Assembly: GCA_032622095.1 (NCBI GenBank)
Contig: CP136063.1
Coordinates: 65,981,897 to 66,045,896, forward strand
Length of the DNA stretch: 64,000 nucleotides
Direction: 5' to 3'
DNA from: Siphonodentalium dalli
Lineage: Eukaryota > Mollusca > Scaphopoda > Gadilida > Siphonodentaliidae
The notes below the pieces were generated by a model, which did not search any database, was not told where the DNA came from, and saw only the letters and a program-made list of their open reading frames with translations. Of the stretch, positions 45,520 to 55,824 are shown in pieces. Position numbers and translations under genes: made by a program. How positions within the stretch are numbered: position 1 is the first letter of the stretch; every line of letters starts with the position of its first letter.

Positions 45520-45892
45520 ATTTGGACCATAGTTACAACTCAGTATGCCCTATTAGGTACATACATTACAATTTATGTCCGAGCTTTCTCTACAGAGTTG
45601 TCGTCCTTGATTCGCAAAATTCAATTTATTTCATACCATGTGTCCGACTGTAACATGCAAGGTATCCAGAAATGACAGCATCTATGCAGTTATTCGTTAA
45701 GAAACTTGCTATGAAAAAAAGTTTTGAACAGTGACGGACTTACATTTTTGGGGTTTGGGTGGGGGCAATTTTTTTTTCTCGATGATTTCAACTATTTTCA
45801 CTGTCATGTATCTATAGGACGTACTAATGATCCTCCTAAAAATATTTTGTAAATCGGTTGAGAAATGTCCAAGTTACAGACCATCGATAATT
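45520..45892. repeat. Repeat copy B (uninterrupted)
   Basis: Continuous version of the 42318-42452 plus 45051-45293 sequence, reading 'gtgtccgactgtaacatgca' where the LINE sits in copy A. Confidence 0.85.
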
Positions 45893-46805
45893 AAATAATT
45901 GGGCTAATGAAGGAGCATGGGAGAGGGCGATACCATACCGGGGAGGAGATGAAACCATGCCGGGTGGTGATACCACGTCGGGGTGGTGAGATAAGGCCGA
46001 GGGTGGCGAGACCAGGCTGACCGGTGGCAGATGTAAACGTCAGATTTAACACACACAATAAAAAGTCCACCATGGATTGGATCGGGCAGATGGTTCTGGC
46101 CCGAAAGACAAGCCCGCAAGCACTTTTGATGGCCACAATTCATCATAACTAAACTGGGTAGTACAGATTGAACTCTCACCGGTACCAGTATTATAGACAC
46201 ACAAACAAGGTTAAAGGGCATGTATTTTTTGCCCTGTCGAATTTGATCTCATATAGTTGACTCAATTTTTTGGCAATATTTTCATTTGACGGGTGATAGT
46301 GATTGTGCTAATACCCTATATTATTATATAAGGCCTAGTTTTAAGAGTACAGGGAGGAGGGTGAGAGGTCTTAATATTAATAGTACATGGAAAATCGGAT
46401 GGGGACTCGGTCCCCGGGAATCAGATCCCTAGTTATCAGGTTCTAAAATTAGAGGGAGTAGGGAACATGTGTACATATAGCGGGTACTTGTACTTGTTTC
46501 TGTAAATGCAGGTATCTGTTTCTGTGGTTTAGTGGGGAGTTTGTTCCCAGTTGTTACGTTTAGGGTGGGATATGAGATATCACCCACCACACAGGGGGTG
46601 TCACTTTGGAAAAAGCTCCCAGATTCTGGTTAGTAGGCTACAGTTGGGTCCCTGACCTGGGATTTGTCAGCATTAAACTTTACCTATTGAAAATTGGGTT
46701 TTGGGCATGATGTACCCGTATCTCTACTAATGAACAGTGGTTAGTGGTTATATCGCCCGTTATGACTCATGACATCAATATGGAGAACCGGATTTGTTTA
46801 TGTAT
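45893..46805. other. No recognisable gene; downstream flank of the NuMA-like unit
   Basis: A 'ccgggtggtgataccacg'-type short repeat at 45935-46020. No poly(T) (minus-strand poly(A)) tract was found that would mark a retrocopy end. Confidence 0.4.
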
Positions 46806-46810
46806 GCATT

Positions 46811-47227
46811 CTACATTTTAGAGATGGGTTGTTGACAGGTATCGCGACTGAGATTCTTCGACTTTTTCGGCGTGAAACCAACACTGGATGAGCGAGCCTT
46901 CTTAATAGGCGGAGTTTGGTTTTCTCTTTCCTCCCTTTTCGGAGTTCTCCTGAACAGATATCTCTTCTTTTTGCCGCTCTGTGGTGTGGCCTTCACCATG
47001 GCTACAGGCTTCTTCTCTTTTTTAACCTTTACGGCAGATAACGGCACCTCATCTTCATTTACTGATCGAAGACACAACTGTTTTGAATCAGTTTTCCTTT
47101 CTGGACCACTCTCCGAGTCGGTTGATGATGCTTGACTCCGTTTTCGTTTATTGGCTTGGTTTAACATAGCTTCTGGAACTTTACTCTGTTGGAAAGCACT
47201 GTCTTCAAAGTCTTGACTTTGCAACAA
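46811..47227 (-). pseudogene. NuMA-like basic C-terminal tail
   Basis: 139 codons, rich in Lys/Arg/Ser, with NLS-like clusters NKRKRSQ, KKKRYLFRR and KKARS, ending ...PISKM and stop at 46811. NuMA tails bind microtubules and importin; the position and NKRKR cluster after the LGN motif match that layout. It is joined to the preceding part through a 1-bp frame change at about 47229. Confidence 0.6.
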
Positions 47228-47228
47228 C

Positions 47229-47339
47229 CTGTGTTTCCACTGGATATGATGATTTCATGTGTGCAGGACAAAGAGTGCTTCATCGCTGAAGTTCACTAAG
47301 CCGTCCCCATTCATAGTCATGAGATGGCTCATCTTCACA
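47229..47339 (-). other. LGN/Pins-binding-like motif with in-frame stop
   Basis: 47283-47339 reads CEDEPSHDYEWGRLSELQR, very like human NuMA's LGN-binding segment (CQDEPEQLDDWNRIAELQQR). The next codon is TGA (47280-47282), yet the same frame then gives STLCPAHMKSSYPVETQ, like the human CPPHLKTCYPLES that follows. The stop therefore interrupts conserved sequence. Confidence 0.7.
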
Positions 47340-47679
47340 AGCAAAAAGATTCATTGCTCCCAGTCTTGGGACAGATTTAATTGAGTCTGTGCTGGAGAGG
47401 GTTTCATTGAGATCATTGCTCATGCTCTCATCTGAGAGTTTGCGAATGACCGTGTTGAAATCTAAGCTATCAATCATTCATTGTTTCCTCCATCGAATTG
47501 TTCTGCATGTTGTTGAACGTCTCTTTAAAGAGGTTTTCATATTTAAGTTTCCAGGTTTCCTTGGTAATATTCTCTAGTTCAGTTTGCAATGTCTTATTGA
47601 TTTCCAGTAGTTTATCCTTCATTGCCTTGTATTTAGCAATCTCTTGGAGAACTTTTTCTTTGTCAGCCTTATTCTTCAA
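47340..47679 (-). pseudogene. NuMA-like end of coiled coil and linker
   Basis: 47470-47679 reads DKEKVLQEIAKYKAMKDKLL and on to NSMEETMND; 47340-47477 continues in another frame with IDSLDFNTVIRKLSDE. The acidic/Ser-rich linker precedes the LGN-like motif. Frame changes at about 47472 and 47680. Confidence 0.6.
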
Positions 47680-48014
47680 AAGCCCTGCAGTTTCATTCGT
47701 TTGAATTCATTGGCCTTTTCTTTCCAGTATTTCTCAGTGCTTAATGCCTTTTGCGATTCACTTTTAATAATGTCTCTCATTCTTTCTAGTTCCTCTTCAA
47801 GATGTCGCTTGTCAGCTAACAATCCGCTTAGTTTAGATTCGTGTTCTGTTAGAGATTTTGTCATGTCTTCATGCTTATGTTGAACATGCTCTTCAAACTG
47901 CCGGCACATCTGTTGTCGTTCCTCCAGAAGTTTCGGATGCATTTGGTCCCATTCTTTTTTCTGCACTTCCATTGTTTGCCTGTTTGCATCCAACGCTTTA
48001 ACATTGGAAGACAT
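47676..48014 (-). pseudogene. NuMA-like coiled-coil segment
   Basis: 112 codons of heptad-rich sequence (QKKEWDQMHPKLLEERQQMC, HLEEELERMRDIIKSES), joined by frame changes to the segments before and after. The break near 48020 leaves 'aaaaggtttttcagtaa', which includes a tiny GT...AG string, too short to be an intron. Confidence 0.6.
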
Positions 48015-48030
48015 TCACATTCACCTCCGT

Positions 48031-50022
48031 TTACTGAAAAACCTTTTCTTCAAGAGTCCTTGTCTCTGAATGAAGCATATTAACTTGCCCACAAACAGTT
48101 TGATGTTCAACTTTCAGCTTTGAAAGACTTTCATTCAACAAGTTCACAGAACTTTCCTTCGACTTCACGTCTGCCTCAACTCTGCTCCTCAGATGATGTT
48201 CCTGACTGAGTTGAACCTCTGCTTCATTCAACTTTTGCATAGTCGATTGTTGAAGACTCTTTGATTCTATCAGTTTACTTTCAACTGTCCTTGACTGGTT
48301 CCTCAAACTTTCCAGTTGATTGTCTTTTTCCTGAACACATCGATCACTCAATTGCTGCGTCGCACGAAACTCAGACCATTGTCTTTCTTTCTCCTTCGAA
48401 AACTCCACAACGATGTTTTCTTTTTGCTTAATTTTCTGTTTAAGTTCCAAACATTTCTGCTCATGAGATTGAGACAGGGAGGACAACTCACATTTGAATT
48501 TTTCAGCCTGCTGCTGACAACTCATCTTAGCCTCTTCAAAACTCTCTCCTAATGACCGGATTTTATTGTCTTTCTGCGCGGATATATTTTCAAGAGCGAT
48601 TTGAGCTTTAATTTTTTCATCAAGGATAGTTCTTTGAGACTCCATTGCTGATATTTGTCCCTCATAAGCTTCTTGTATTTGTTTCAGCTGATTTTCTAAA
48701 TTACCTTTCTCAGCAGACAGCTCTTCAACCTCAACACATTTATTGGCAATGTATTTTTTCATATTGGTTTCTTTCTGAGCAATATCTTGCTGCAGACAGT
48801 CTTTTTCATTCACAACATCATCCAGAGCATTCTGAACCTGTTGAACGGTGTCGTAGTGAGAAGATTGTAGTTGCCCCAGTTCTGATGAAAGATCTGAAAT
48901 CTTGATGTAGTTTTTATCATTTTGTTCATCGAACTCATTCTTTGAAGATGCCAGTTGTGCTTCGAGTTTCTGCCTGCAGTGTTCATACTCTGATCTATCT
49001 TTCTCATTTCTCTCCTTCCTATGAGCTAACTCCTGTTGTAAATGCTCCATCTCTGTTCTCTTTTCATCCAGTCCCTGTATGTGTCTTTCTAGGGATGATT
49101 TAAGCTGCTGTTCCTCAGCTTGTAATTCTGAGTACTGCTGCCTGCATACAGCGACTTCAGAAACTGATACTTCTAGGTCCCCGGTCAGTGATCGGATCTT
49201 ATTCTCAAGCTTCTCAATCACATCATCATATATTAGTTTCCGCTCGTCCATCTTCTCTCTCAAAGCTGATAGCTGTTGTTCTTTGTCCTCTAATGCTTTC
49301 ATCATATCATATATTCGTTTCCGCTCGTCCATCTTCTCTCTCAAAGCTGATAGCTGTTGTTCTTTGTCCTCTAATGCTTTCATCATATCATATATTCGTT
49401 TCCGCTCGTCCATCTTCTCTCTCAAAGCTGATAGCTGTTGTTCTTTGTCCTCTAATGCTTTCATCATATCATATATTCGTTTCCGCTCGTCCATCTTCTC
49501 TCTCAAAGCTGATAGCTGTTGTTCTTTGTCCTCTAATGCTTTCATCAGATCATATATTCGTTTCCGCTCGTCCATCTTCTCTCTCAAAGCTGATAGCTGT
49601 TGTTCTTTGTCCTCTAATGCTTTCATCATATCATATATTCGTTTCCGCTCGTCCATCTTCTCTCTCAAAGCTGATAGCTGTTGTTCTTTGTCCTCTAATG
49701 CTTTCATCATATCATATATTCGTTTCCGCTCGTCCATCTTCTCTCTCAAAGCTGATAGCTGTTGTTCTTTGTCCTCTAATGCTTTCATCAGATCATATAT
49801 TCGTTTCCGCTCGTCCATCTTCTCTCTCAAAGCTGATAGCTGTTGTTCTTTGTCCTCTAATGCTTTCATCATATCATATATTCGTTTCCGCTCGTCCATC
49901 TTCTCTCTCAAAGCTGATAGCTGTTGTTCTTTGTCCTCTAATGCTTTCATCAGATCAGATTTCTGTTCAGATGCTTCGAAAAGCGGTGGTCTGTTGTTTA
50001 AACACTCCATCACCAGGTACAT
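48031..50022 (-). CDS. NuMA-like main coiled coil, 663-codon open frame
   Basis: The longest open frame of the window. The first residues (up to FEASEQKSD) come from the 49978-50537 insert and the adjoining repeat; nine 27-residue repeats follow (49225-49953), then about 350 residues of ordinary coiled coil (for example ELSAEKGNLENQLKQIQEAY). The true protein probably enters from 50606 rather than from the ATG at 50022: collapsing a 69-bp direct repeat joins this frame in phase to 50532-51395. The intact length suggests recent origin or conservation. Confidence 0.7.
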   Translation of the reverse strand: MYLVMECLNNRPPLFEASEQKSDLMKALEDKEQQLSALREKMDERKRIYDMMKALEDKEQQLSALREKMDERKRIYDLMKALEDKEQQLSALREKMDERKRIYDMMKALEDKEQQLSALREKMDERKRIYDMMKALEDKEQQLSALREKMDERKRIYDLMKALEDKEQQLSALREKMDERKRIYDMMKALEDKEQQLSALREKMDERKRIYDMMKALEDKEQQLSALREKMDERKRIYDMMKALEDKEQQLSALREKMDERKLIYDDVIEKLENKIRSLTGDLEVSVSEVAVCRQQYSELQAEEQQLKSSLERHIQGLDEKRTEMEHLQQELAHRKERNEKDRSEYEHCRQKLEAQLASSKNEFDEQNDKNYIKISDLSSELGQLQSSHYDTVQQVQNALDDVVNEKDCLQQDIAQKETNMKKYIANKCVEVEELSAEKGNLENQLKQIQEAYEGQISAMESQRTILDEKIKAQIALENISAQKDNKIRSLGESFEEAKMSCQQQAEKFKCELSSLSQSHEQKCLELKQKIKQKENIVVEFSKEKERQWSEFRATQQLSDRCVQEKDNQLESLRNQSRTVESKLIESKSLQQSTMQKLNEAEVQLSQEHHLRSRVEADVKSKESSVNLLNESLSKLKVEHQTVCGQVNMLHSETRTLEEKVFQ
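49225..49953 (-). repeat. Nine 81-bp in-frame repeats in the coiled coil
   Basis: Nine units of 81 bp encoding [LM]MKALEDKEQQLSALREKM plus DERKRIYD. Units are almost identical in DNA, differing mainly at one Leu/Met codon (cagatc or catatc) and one R/L change in the last. 27 residues is one short of four heptads, so each unit shifts the heptad register. Such identity points to recent expansion or homogenisation and to length polymorphism. Confidence 0.92.
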
Positions 50023-50537
50023 AACTGACGACGATTCCAGTGAAATTTAGCATTTTACTTCAGACTTACACCTACACTTACATTCCACAACTGCTTACTC
50101 ATGTACATAACTATAAATTTCAAAATTAACCCTTTCGAAAACTCTCGGCCTATGCTTACGTTCCTAATTTCTAAATTTGTAACACCTAACTATGTACCAC
50201 GCTCCCATGTTTTACTGAAACTAACGGTATGGGACAATCATGAAACTAAAGAATATTTTAATACTCTACGTATAACTAGTTCATTTATGATAGTGCGTGA
50301 TTCTACGATACTGGTACGCATACTCTGTCATATGTATACCTATATTTTCCAAATTTCAAAACACCAGGCATACCTCTATTATGCTCCTGTTTTTAATTTT
50401 ACTGACTATGGAATTGTCCAAGTGGCGCTTCGGAATGTGTACCTAGATAATGATCACCTTTGTCCATGTTACCGAAGACAGGTTTACCCTTGTATTCTGT
50501 GGTGTTCCCAGCCCCCCCGGATCTCTATATTTTACAA
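49978..50537. other. 560-bp non-homologous insert between 69-bp direct repeats
   Basis: The 69-bp block 'caaagctgatag...tgttcagatgcttc' lies at 49909-49977 and again at 50538-50606. The 560 bp between has no coiled-coil coding potential on the minus strand and no repeat match in the window. Removing one 69-bp copy plus the insert (629 bp) restores the NuMA-like frame exactly. Confidence 0.75.
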
Positions 50538-51395
50538 CAAAGCTGATAGCTGTTGTTCTTTGTCCTCTAATGCTTTCATCAGATCAGATTTCTGTTCAGA
50601 TGCTTCAGAGAGCTGCCTTTTGAGATCAGAAACGTCTTTCTCAAGTATGCAGCCCATATTCTCTCCAATTAGAAGAGATTCATCCTCGATATCCTTGGCA
50701 TCATTGAGCTCTTGCTCCACCTTCCTCTGAAGTTCTTCCTTTTCAGTGATAATTGCAGCACATTTTGCCTCCATGCAAAGGTACTGTTCCTCCTGCTCTT
50801 TAATCTGAGCCACAAGATGTTTATTCCGTGCTAGGTAGTCAGCACATGTCTTTTCAAATGAGGCCCGTTTGTTCAATTCATTTTCAGACGAGCTGAATCT
50901 CTTTTCCACACTAAAAAGCTCTTTCTGGATTATTTCTTTTTCATCAGAAATTCTAAACATATTCTGTTTCATCCCTTCAATGTGCTGATTTAGGTGATCA
51001 ATTTCATTCTGTAGCTCGCATAATTGTTCTTCTGTATTCTCTTTCTGTTTTGTGACCTTATTTTGAAGGTCAACTATAAGGCTCTCTTTATCTACAATCT
51101 CCTGTCTCTTCTCCTTTAGGTCCAGCTCAAGTTCATTTTGGTGATGATACTGGCTGGTAACATTCATCTTAATGTTCCTCAGTTCATCTTCCTTTTGACG
51201 GAGCATTGTCTGAGTCTTTTGAATAAATTGAGGTGAATCTATTAGTTCACTGATCAGAGTCTTCGGTGTGCCCCCAAGACTCAACATCCTAAAAGGTGAT
51301 ACAGTCTGCGGTGTGCTAAACACGTCAAATCTAGTAGATCTTCGACCTGTTTCTTTCATTAATAACTCTCTCAGGTCTGTGATTTCATTGCACAA
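50532..51395 (-). CDS. NuMA-like post-hook region and start of coiled coil
   Basis: 287 codons: a Ser/Thr/Pro linker (RRSTRFDVFSTPQTVSPFRM), then coiled coil (RQKEDELRNIKMNVTSQYHH; QLCELQNEIDHLNQHIEGMK), ending at the first repeat-like block EASEQKSDLMKALEDKEQQL. The shown start is not an initiation codon of the gene; sequence continues upstream into the hook domain with a 1-nt frame change near 51405. Confidence 0.68.
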   Translation of the reverse strand: MCNEITDLRELLMKETGRRSTRFDVFSTPQTVSPFRMLSLGGTPKTLISELIDSPQFIQKTQTMLRQKEDELRNIKMNVTSQYHHQNELELDLKEKRQEIVDKESLIVDLQNKVTKQKENTEEQLCELQNEIDHLNQHIEGMKQNMFRISDEKEIIQKELFSVEKRFSSSENELNKRASFEKTCADYLARNKHLVAQIKEQEEQYLCMEAKCAAIITEKEELQRKVEQELNDAKDIEDESLLIGENMGCILEKDVSDLKRQLSEASEQKSDLMKALEDKEQQLSALL

Positions 51396-51403
51396 AATTG
51401 GAT

Positions 51404-51856
51404 TCAGAACACTGAATACAACTTGTTATCTTCCACTTCAAGTGATTGTGCCGCTTGAACGAAAGTCTCATTATGTGCCCCTTGTGATCCAGCAGCCAGA
51501 ATTGCCAGTAAAACTGTTCCTATCTCAAGTTCCGATTCCAAATATTCAACTGGATGGACGAAGCCAAAATCTATGCTGTGTTGTTCTGATGTATAAAAGT
51601 CTTGAAGAAACTTCTTTATAAATCGGAATCTTTTTTCAGGAAGAAGTCTGGAGAGGTTTAGTTCCTCCAGAGGACTATCCACTTCATCAATTACTTTGAT
51701 TAGTTGGAGAAAAATAAGGCCGTCATTAAACTCCACTGGCGATTTGATCCTACTAGTATTACTCAAGATACCTAAATTATTTGCCCATTTCAGTAAGGTG
51801 ACTACCTTCTCATGGTCAATCATGTTTACTGGGGAAAGTGGACCGGACTGTGCCAT
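51404..51856 (-). CDS. NuMA-like N-terminal hook domain
   Basis: ATG at 51856. The 150 codons read VVTLLKWANNLGILSNTSRI, GLIFLQLIKVIDEV, KRFRFIKKFLQDFY and ESELEIGTVLLAILAAGSQG. This matches the helical hook domain shared by NuMA and HOOK proteins (LLxWxN start, L-x-x-I/V-L-L-x-A late helix). The domain binds dynein light intermediate chain. It lies in one uninterrupted exon and ends in a frame change at about 51405 ('gttgtattcagtgttctga'). Confidence 0.72.
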   Translation of the reverse strand: MAQSGPLSPVNMIDHEKVVTLLKWANNLGILSNTSRIKSPVEFNDGLIFLQLIKVIDEVDSPLEELNLSRLLPEKRFRFIKKFLQDFYTSEQHSIDFGFVHPVEYLESELEIGTVLLAILAAGSQGAHNETFVQAAQSLEVEDNKLYSVF

Positions 51857-53455
51857 TTATAAGTTTCTAATCCCAACCGTTACCGATCTACGGCATGGAC
51901 AAGAAAATGACATATTTTTAGCGTCAAATCCAACGGGCTAATTGGTGACCAAGGTTAATACAGGAGCAAGTGCTCTGGTGTCCCGTAGGTAGGCCCCCGA
52001 AGTTTGATAGCTCTACTATAGCAGCAACCAAGCCTGGATATAAGAGGTCGGACACGGTCATTGACCGAGCCAAATACACCGATGACCGGCGCCGCCTTAT
52101 TATCGTCCGTCAGTTTGTCCGGCGCCCATTATCTTCACAAAAAATATATAATTAAGGGGAAAACAACAAGTAGATGTATTATCCGCGGCAAAGACATTCA
52201 ATTACCACTACTGTGCACTAAATATCAAATCCCCCACCAATACAACGCGTTTTACCGAAAACATGTTAATGATCCGTTCCGTATACAGGACCTATAAATG
52301 TAATTTTAATGCAACCTCTAACCTAAATTGTCCGCGATTGATGATTGATCGCAAACTGCGAATTATCGCTGACTTCACGTCCGCACTATTTACGACTTTC
52401 TATTTTTAGAACGTGAAAAACCCAGAAAAAATGGCTGCCACTGGGGGGAAACTCCAACCAAGAAATACACTTCGTCGTGTTTTTCTCGTTTGACGTAAGA
52501 TACACGGAGATGTCACAAGTTAAATCAGCACAAGTGTAATATATTCCACAAGTTAAGGGTGTTAGTTGGAGATTTAGCGAAAGAAATTCCGAAAAAATTC
52601 ATACCGGGTAGTTTTTAAATCGCCGTGTTTTGAAATATGTGCTCGTGTTTACTTGGGGGAAGCACGGCGTAGGATTTTTTCTGCGGACTATTTTGCGCTA
52701 CTATATCAGACAACTTCCGATTAATCTGATCCGATCCGGCCAATTTGAAATTAGCAATGGGCAGTTCAGTAACTTAGCACAGTACATAATGTATGCAAAA
52801 GTCCCGATCACGTATAGTAATTCTAATTTTCCGATTTGATCGACAATAATAGTTTCAGTAACTTGAGCAAGTGATATAATTAAGCGTCGTTTCGTTTCAC
52901 GTTTCCGCGAATGGGCTAAAAAACAACTAATTGCTGCTATTGTATTGATACCAGGTAAATGACAGACACACTTTTCAAATGTCAGACGCCGAATCTTTGG
53001 TGCCTGTCATTTTGTCAGACACTCAAAAAATAATTATATACAGGCTTGGCAGCAACCTGCCCAACAGCGAGCGAACTTCAGATGGGTTCAGACTCTTTGC
53101 AAATTCCAAAGAAAATCAAAGGGGGTTGTCTAAAACTCGAACATCGAGATAAATTTTTTTTATTAGTGGACATGATATGGAGTATATGGCATAAGCCAAT
53201 CAAAATGCATCTAGGATAGGAAACTCTAATGAGCGGAATGTCAAACTAAACGAAGCGGATTGTAGTATATGGTTCAAGCCAATAGAAATATATCTAATAA
53301 TACCTCAATTTATTTTCCTGTAGGGATTCCAGTTACTTCAAAATTAAGTTGACAATAACAACACATATGTTGTCGACCGCATTTTAGGCCTGCCGAAAAG
53401 ACGGGGAGGAAATACAGCTTCACCTTGCGTGGCAATCGCATAATAGTAGAGGCTC
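51857..53455. other. Upstream flank of the NuMA-like unit, no recognisable gene
   Basis: Short open frames only. A CG-richer stretch at 52085-52135 ('ggcgccgcc', 'ccggcgccc') could be promoter-like but has no other support. Confidence 0.35.
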
Positions 53456-53459
53456 TAAG

Positions 53460-53980
53460 GTCCCAAAAATGGCCAAAGTGTGCAAAATTGGATAAAAGCA
53501 TGAAACTTAGTATACACATAGTTCATGATATGGGGTCAATATAAGAGCGAGACCCAAGCGTGAAAGTGACCTTGAGGTCAAAATTTCAATTTTTAACTGG
53601 CGGTATGAGTTATAACATTTTTAAGACAACAAATTACTTATACATATCAAAATTACATAAATTAGACTTCAGATATGCCATATTAGTCGCCTATATAAGA
53701 AAATCTACAAACATCTTGAGAACTTTTCATATTGAAGCTCAAAAAGTCAGTTCTTCATCCGAATAATTGCAAAAATTCCATGAACAAATGAATATAAAGT
53801 CCCAACTATTTAACATGCTCACTAAATGCTACCACATTCCACATCATTGTATTGCATATATATCAGTGTACATTACAAGAGTGAGACCCAAGCATTAAAT
53901 TCACCCAAATGACCTTGAGGTCAAGGGTCAAAACTCATAAAATTGTTAATGGTGTGAGCCGAGCCTGAATTATTCCTCGA
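53460..53980. repeat. Two degenerate units with 'tgaccttgaggtcaa'
   Basis: 'gagacccaagc(g/a)t' followed by 'tgaccttgaggtcaa' occurs at about 53548-53583 and 53882-53932, spacing about 340 bp. This resembles widespread invertebrate interspersed repeats. Confidence 0.55.
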
Positions 53981-54689
53981 TACAATACTGAAATCTCAGG
54001 AATTCTATCAATTTATGAACATATATTTCAGTAAATGTTGGTGAGAAGATCAAAAATTCAATATACCTGTAAAGTCAGAAAATAAAATGCCAACATGATG
54101 CCACCAAGTTATACGGATAACAAGGGTTTCATAGGGTTTGGCAAAAAATATGTTACTTAATGGAATTGCCTGTTCCTATTTGTCAAGGCCTCTGTGCATG
54201 CCTCCTCCCCCAGTCAGACTTTCAATTATAACTGCTTTCTCCTGAAAATTGTCGAGGTTTGGCTTGACTGACTTAAAAGTAAAGTTTTAAATAGCACTTT
54301 CATGACACATGCACAACCAATATTCGTTTTAATGATGTGAAACACACTGAAAAAGTGATGTTCCATAAATGATGTCTAATGCATGTAAATATATAAAAGT
54401 GCTTGTGGAAATTATCTAAATCACTCGGCACATCTCATGTTGCCATGATGTTGGTGGTACTAACTAAAGAATCTAATACCAGAAGTTGATCTCTGTGATG
54501 AAAAGTAAGTGCAATTTGTCATTCCTTCCAAAACATCTAAATAATGATTATTAATATTATAATTCCTGTTACGCTGATCAAGTCTGATATCGGATACATA
54601 TTTTTTTCCTGTAGTTTGGGCACCCTCATAAAAAATATGGCTGCCATCAGCCAACTTTGTTTTTCTCAAAATATCCTTTTGCGTGGCCT

Positions 54690-55824
54690 TGAGACAAAAA
54701 GAACGAGAAGAACAAAAAGACCGAATCGACAGTTCCATATTTCGCCGCAAAATTACCCTCAGCAACTCCAGCACCCTCCGTACCTTCAGCAACTCCAGCG
54801 CCCTCCATACCGGCAGCAACTTCAGTACCCTCCGTTCAGGAAAAAGAAACTGTCCACGAAGACCACATCAAAGTTGTCATGACAGACGAGGAAGCAGACA
54901 TATCCGACGAAGAATTCGCCACCGTCTTCAACAACAAAAGAAGACGAAAAGCAAGCATGAGGATTCCAGACCCCATCAGCCCAATCAGCACGCCAGCCAA
55001 AAAGATATGAACGCATAAACAACAGCCTAGCCCAACAAAAGAACCCGAACGGCCAACCACTCCAGCGACAAACCAAACAAACATATCATAATAGCCGAGA
55101 ATCTGACCACCGAAATGAAACAGAGCCCACACTTCCTGCATAGAACAATAATGCTACCCCATCCGAACATCTACAACCAGAGCCGGCACACTTCTATCCC
55201 CAGAACGAAGAAACCAAGGAATACCTGTTGACAAAAGCAAAAGAAATACCCACCGTCAAAGACAAGAATGTAACATTCTGTCTAACCAACGGCAGCAGTC
55301 ACCAGACCAAACCAACAACAAATAAAGCTGTCATCTGTGGTATTCCTCCATCAGTCACAGAAGACGAGATCATAGAAGACATTGGTAACAAATATACAGT
55401 ACAACGACTAAAGAGCTCCCATGATAACCAACCAACATGGAAAGTCAAAGTAACCTGCGACGACAAAGAAGCAAAACATCATATAATGAATGGAGTCAGA
55501 CTTGGCTCAAATATGAAAAGATACAAAGTCATCGAGTACAAAGAGCGACCCCACGTAACACACTGCTACAAATGCCAAAAGTTCAACCACACGGGTGAAT
55601 TTTGCAAAAGCAACGACACAATCTGCAAAAATTGCGTGGGAAACCACATTTAGCACCAAGACTGTACCAGTAACATCAAAAGATGCGCGAACTGCGACAG
55701 TTACCACCCCTCAGCATACAAGGGATGCACAGCTTTCAAAACAGAAGTGTTAACAAAAGACACATAAAAGATCACCTACGCAGCAGCTTCAAGCAAACCC
55801 GCCGATACAAAAGATTCTATCAAT
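54690..55824 (+). pseudogene. LINE ORF1 (Gag-like, zinc-knuckle), copy 1
   Basis: The N-terminal part reads PSATPAPSVPSATPAPSIPA (a Pro/Ala/Ser repeat), then EEADISDEEFATVFNNKRRR. After a stop and frame changes, 55228-55653 gives the pre-C2HC-type region (KNVTFCLTNGSSHQT; AVICGIPPSVTEDEIIEDI) and zinc knuckles (CYKCQKFNHTGEFC; CKNC..; CANCDSYHPSAYKGC). This is the ORF1/Gag-like nucleic-acid-binding protein of jockey-like non-LTR elements. Stops: TGA ~55007, TAG ~55651, and a TAA at ~55765 that is also in copy 2. No reverse transcriptase follows. Confidence 0.72.

Larger units (their letters stand above)
46811..51856 (-). pseudogene. NUMA1-like: NuMA-like gene, apparently intronless and frame-broken
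   Basis: In order on the minus strand: a hook-type N-terminal domain (51404-51856), a long Glu/Lys/Gln-rich coiled coil (51395 to about 47480), an LGN/Pins-binding-like motif (47283-47339) and a basic Ser/Arg/Lys tail (46811-47227). That is the architecture of NuMA, which links dynein to cortical LGN and organises spindle poles. Frame changes occur near 51405, 48020, 47680, 47472 and 47229, with an in-frame TGA at 47280. No introns are evident in about 5 kb, although vertebrate NUMA1 has many. A retrocopy/pseudogene is the simplest reading; assembly indels are the alternative. Sub-features are given separately. Confidence 0.68.

Noticed and set aside
48018-48045. Tiny 'gt...ag' strings at NuMA-like frame changes (9-11 bp) as introns
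   Set aside because: Far too short to splice. They are better explained as indels, though their position may echo old exon junctions.
49079-50050. Long plus-strand frames (323 and 278 codons) opposite the NuMA-like repeats
   Set aside because: They are the antisense of the 81-bp repeat, open only because the unit length is a multiple of three. The coiled-coil reading on the minus strand explains the sequence.
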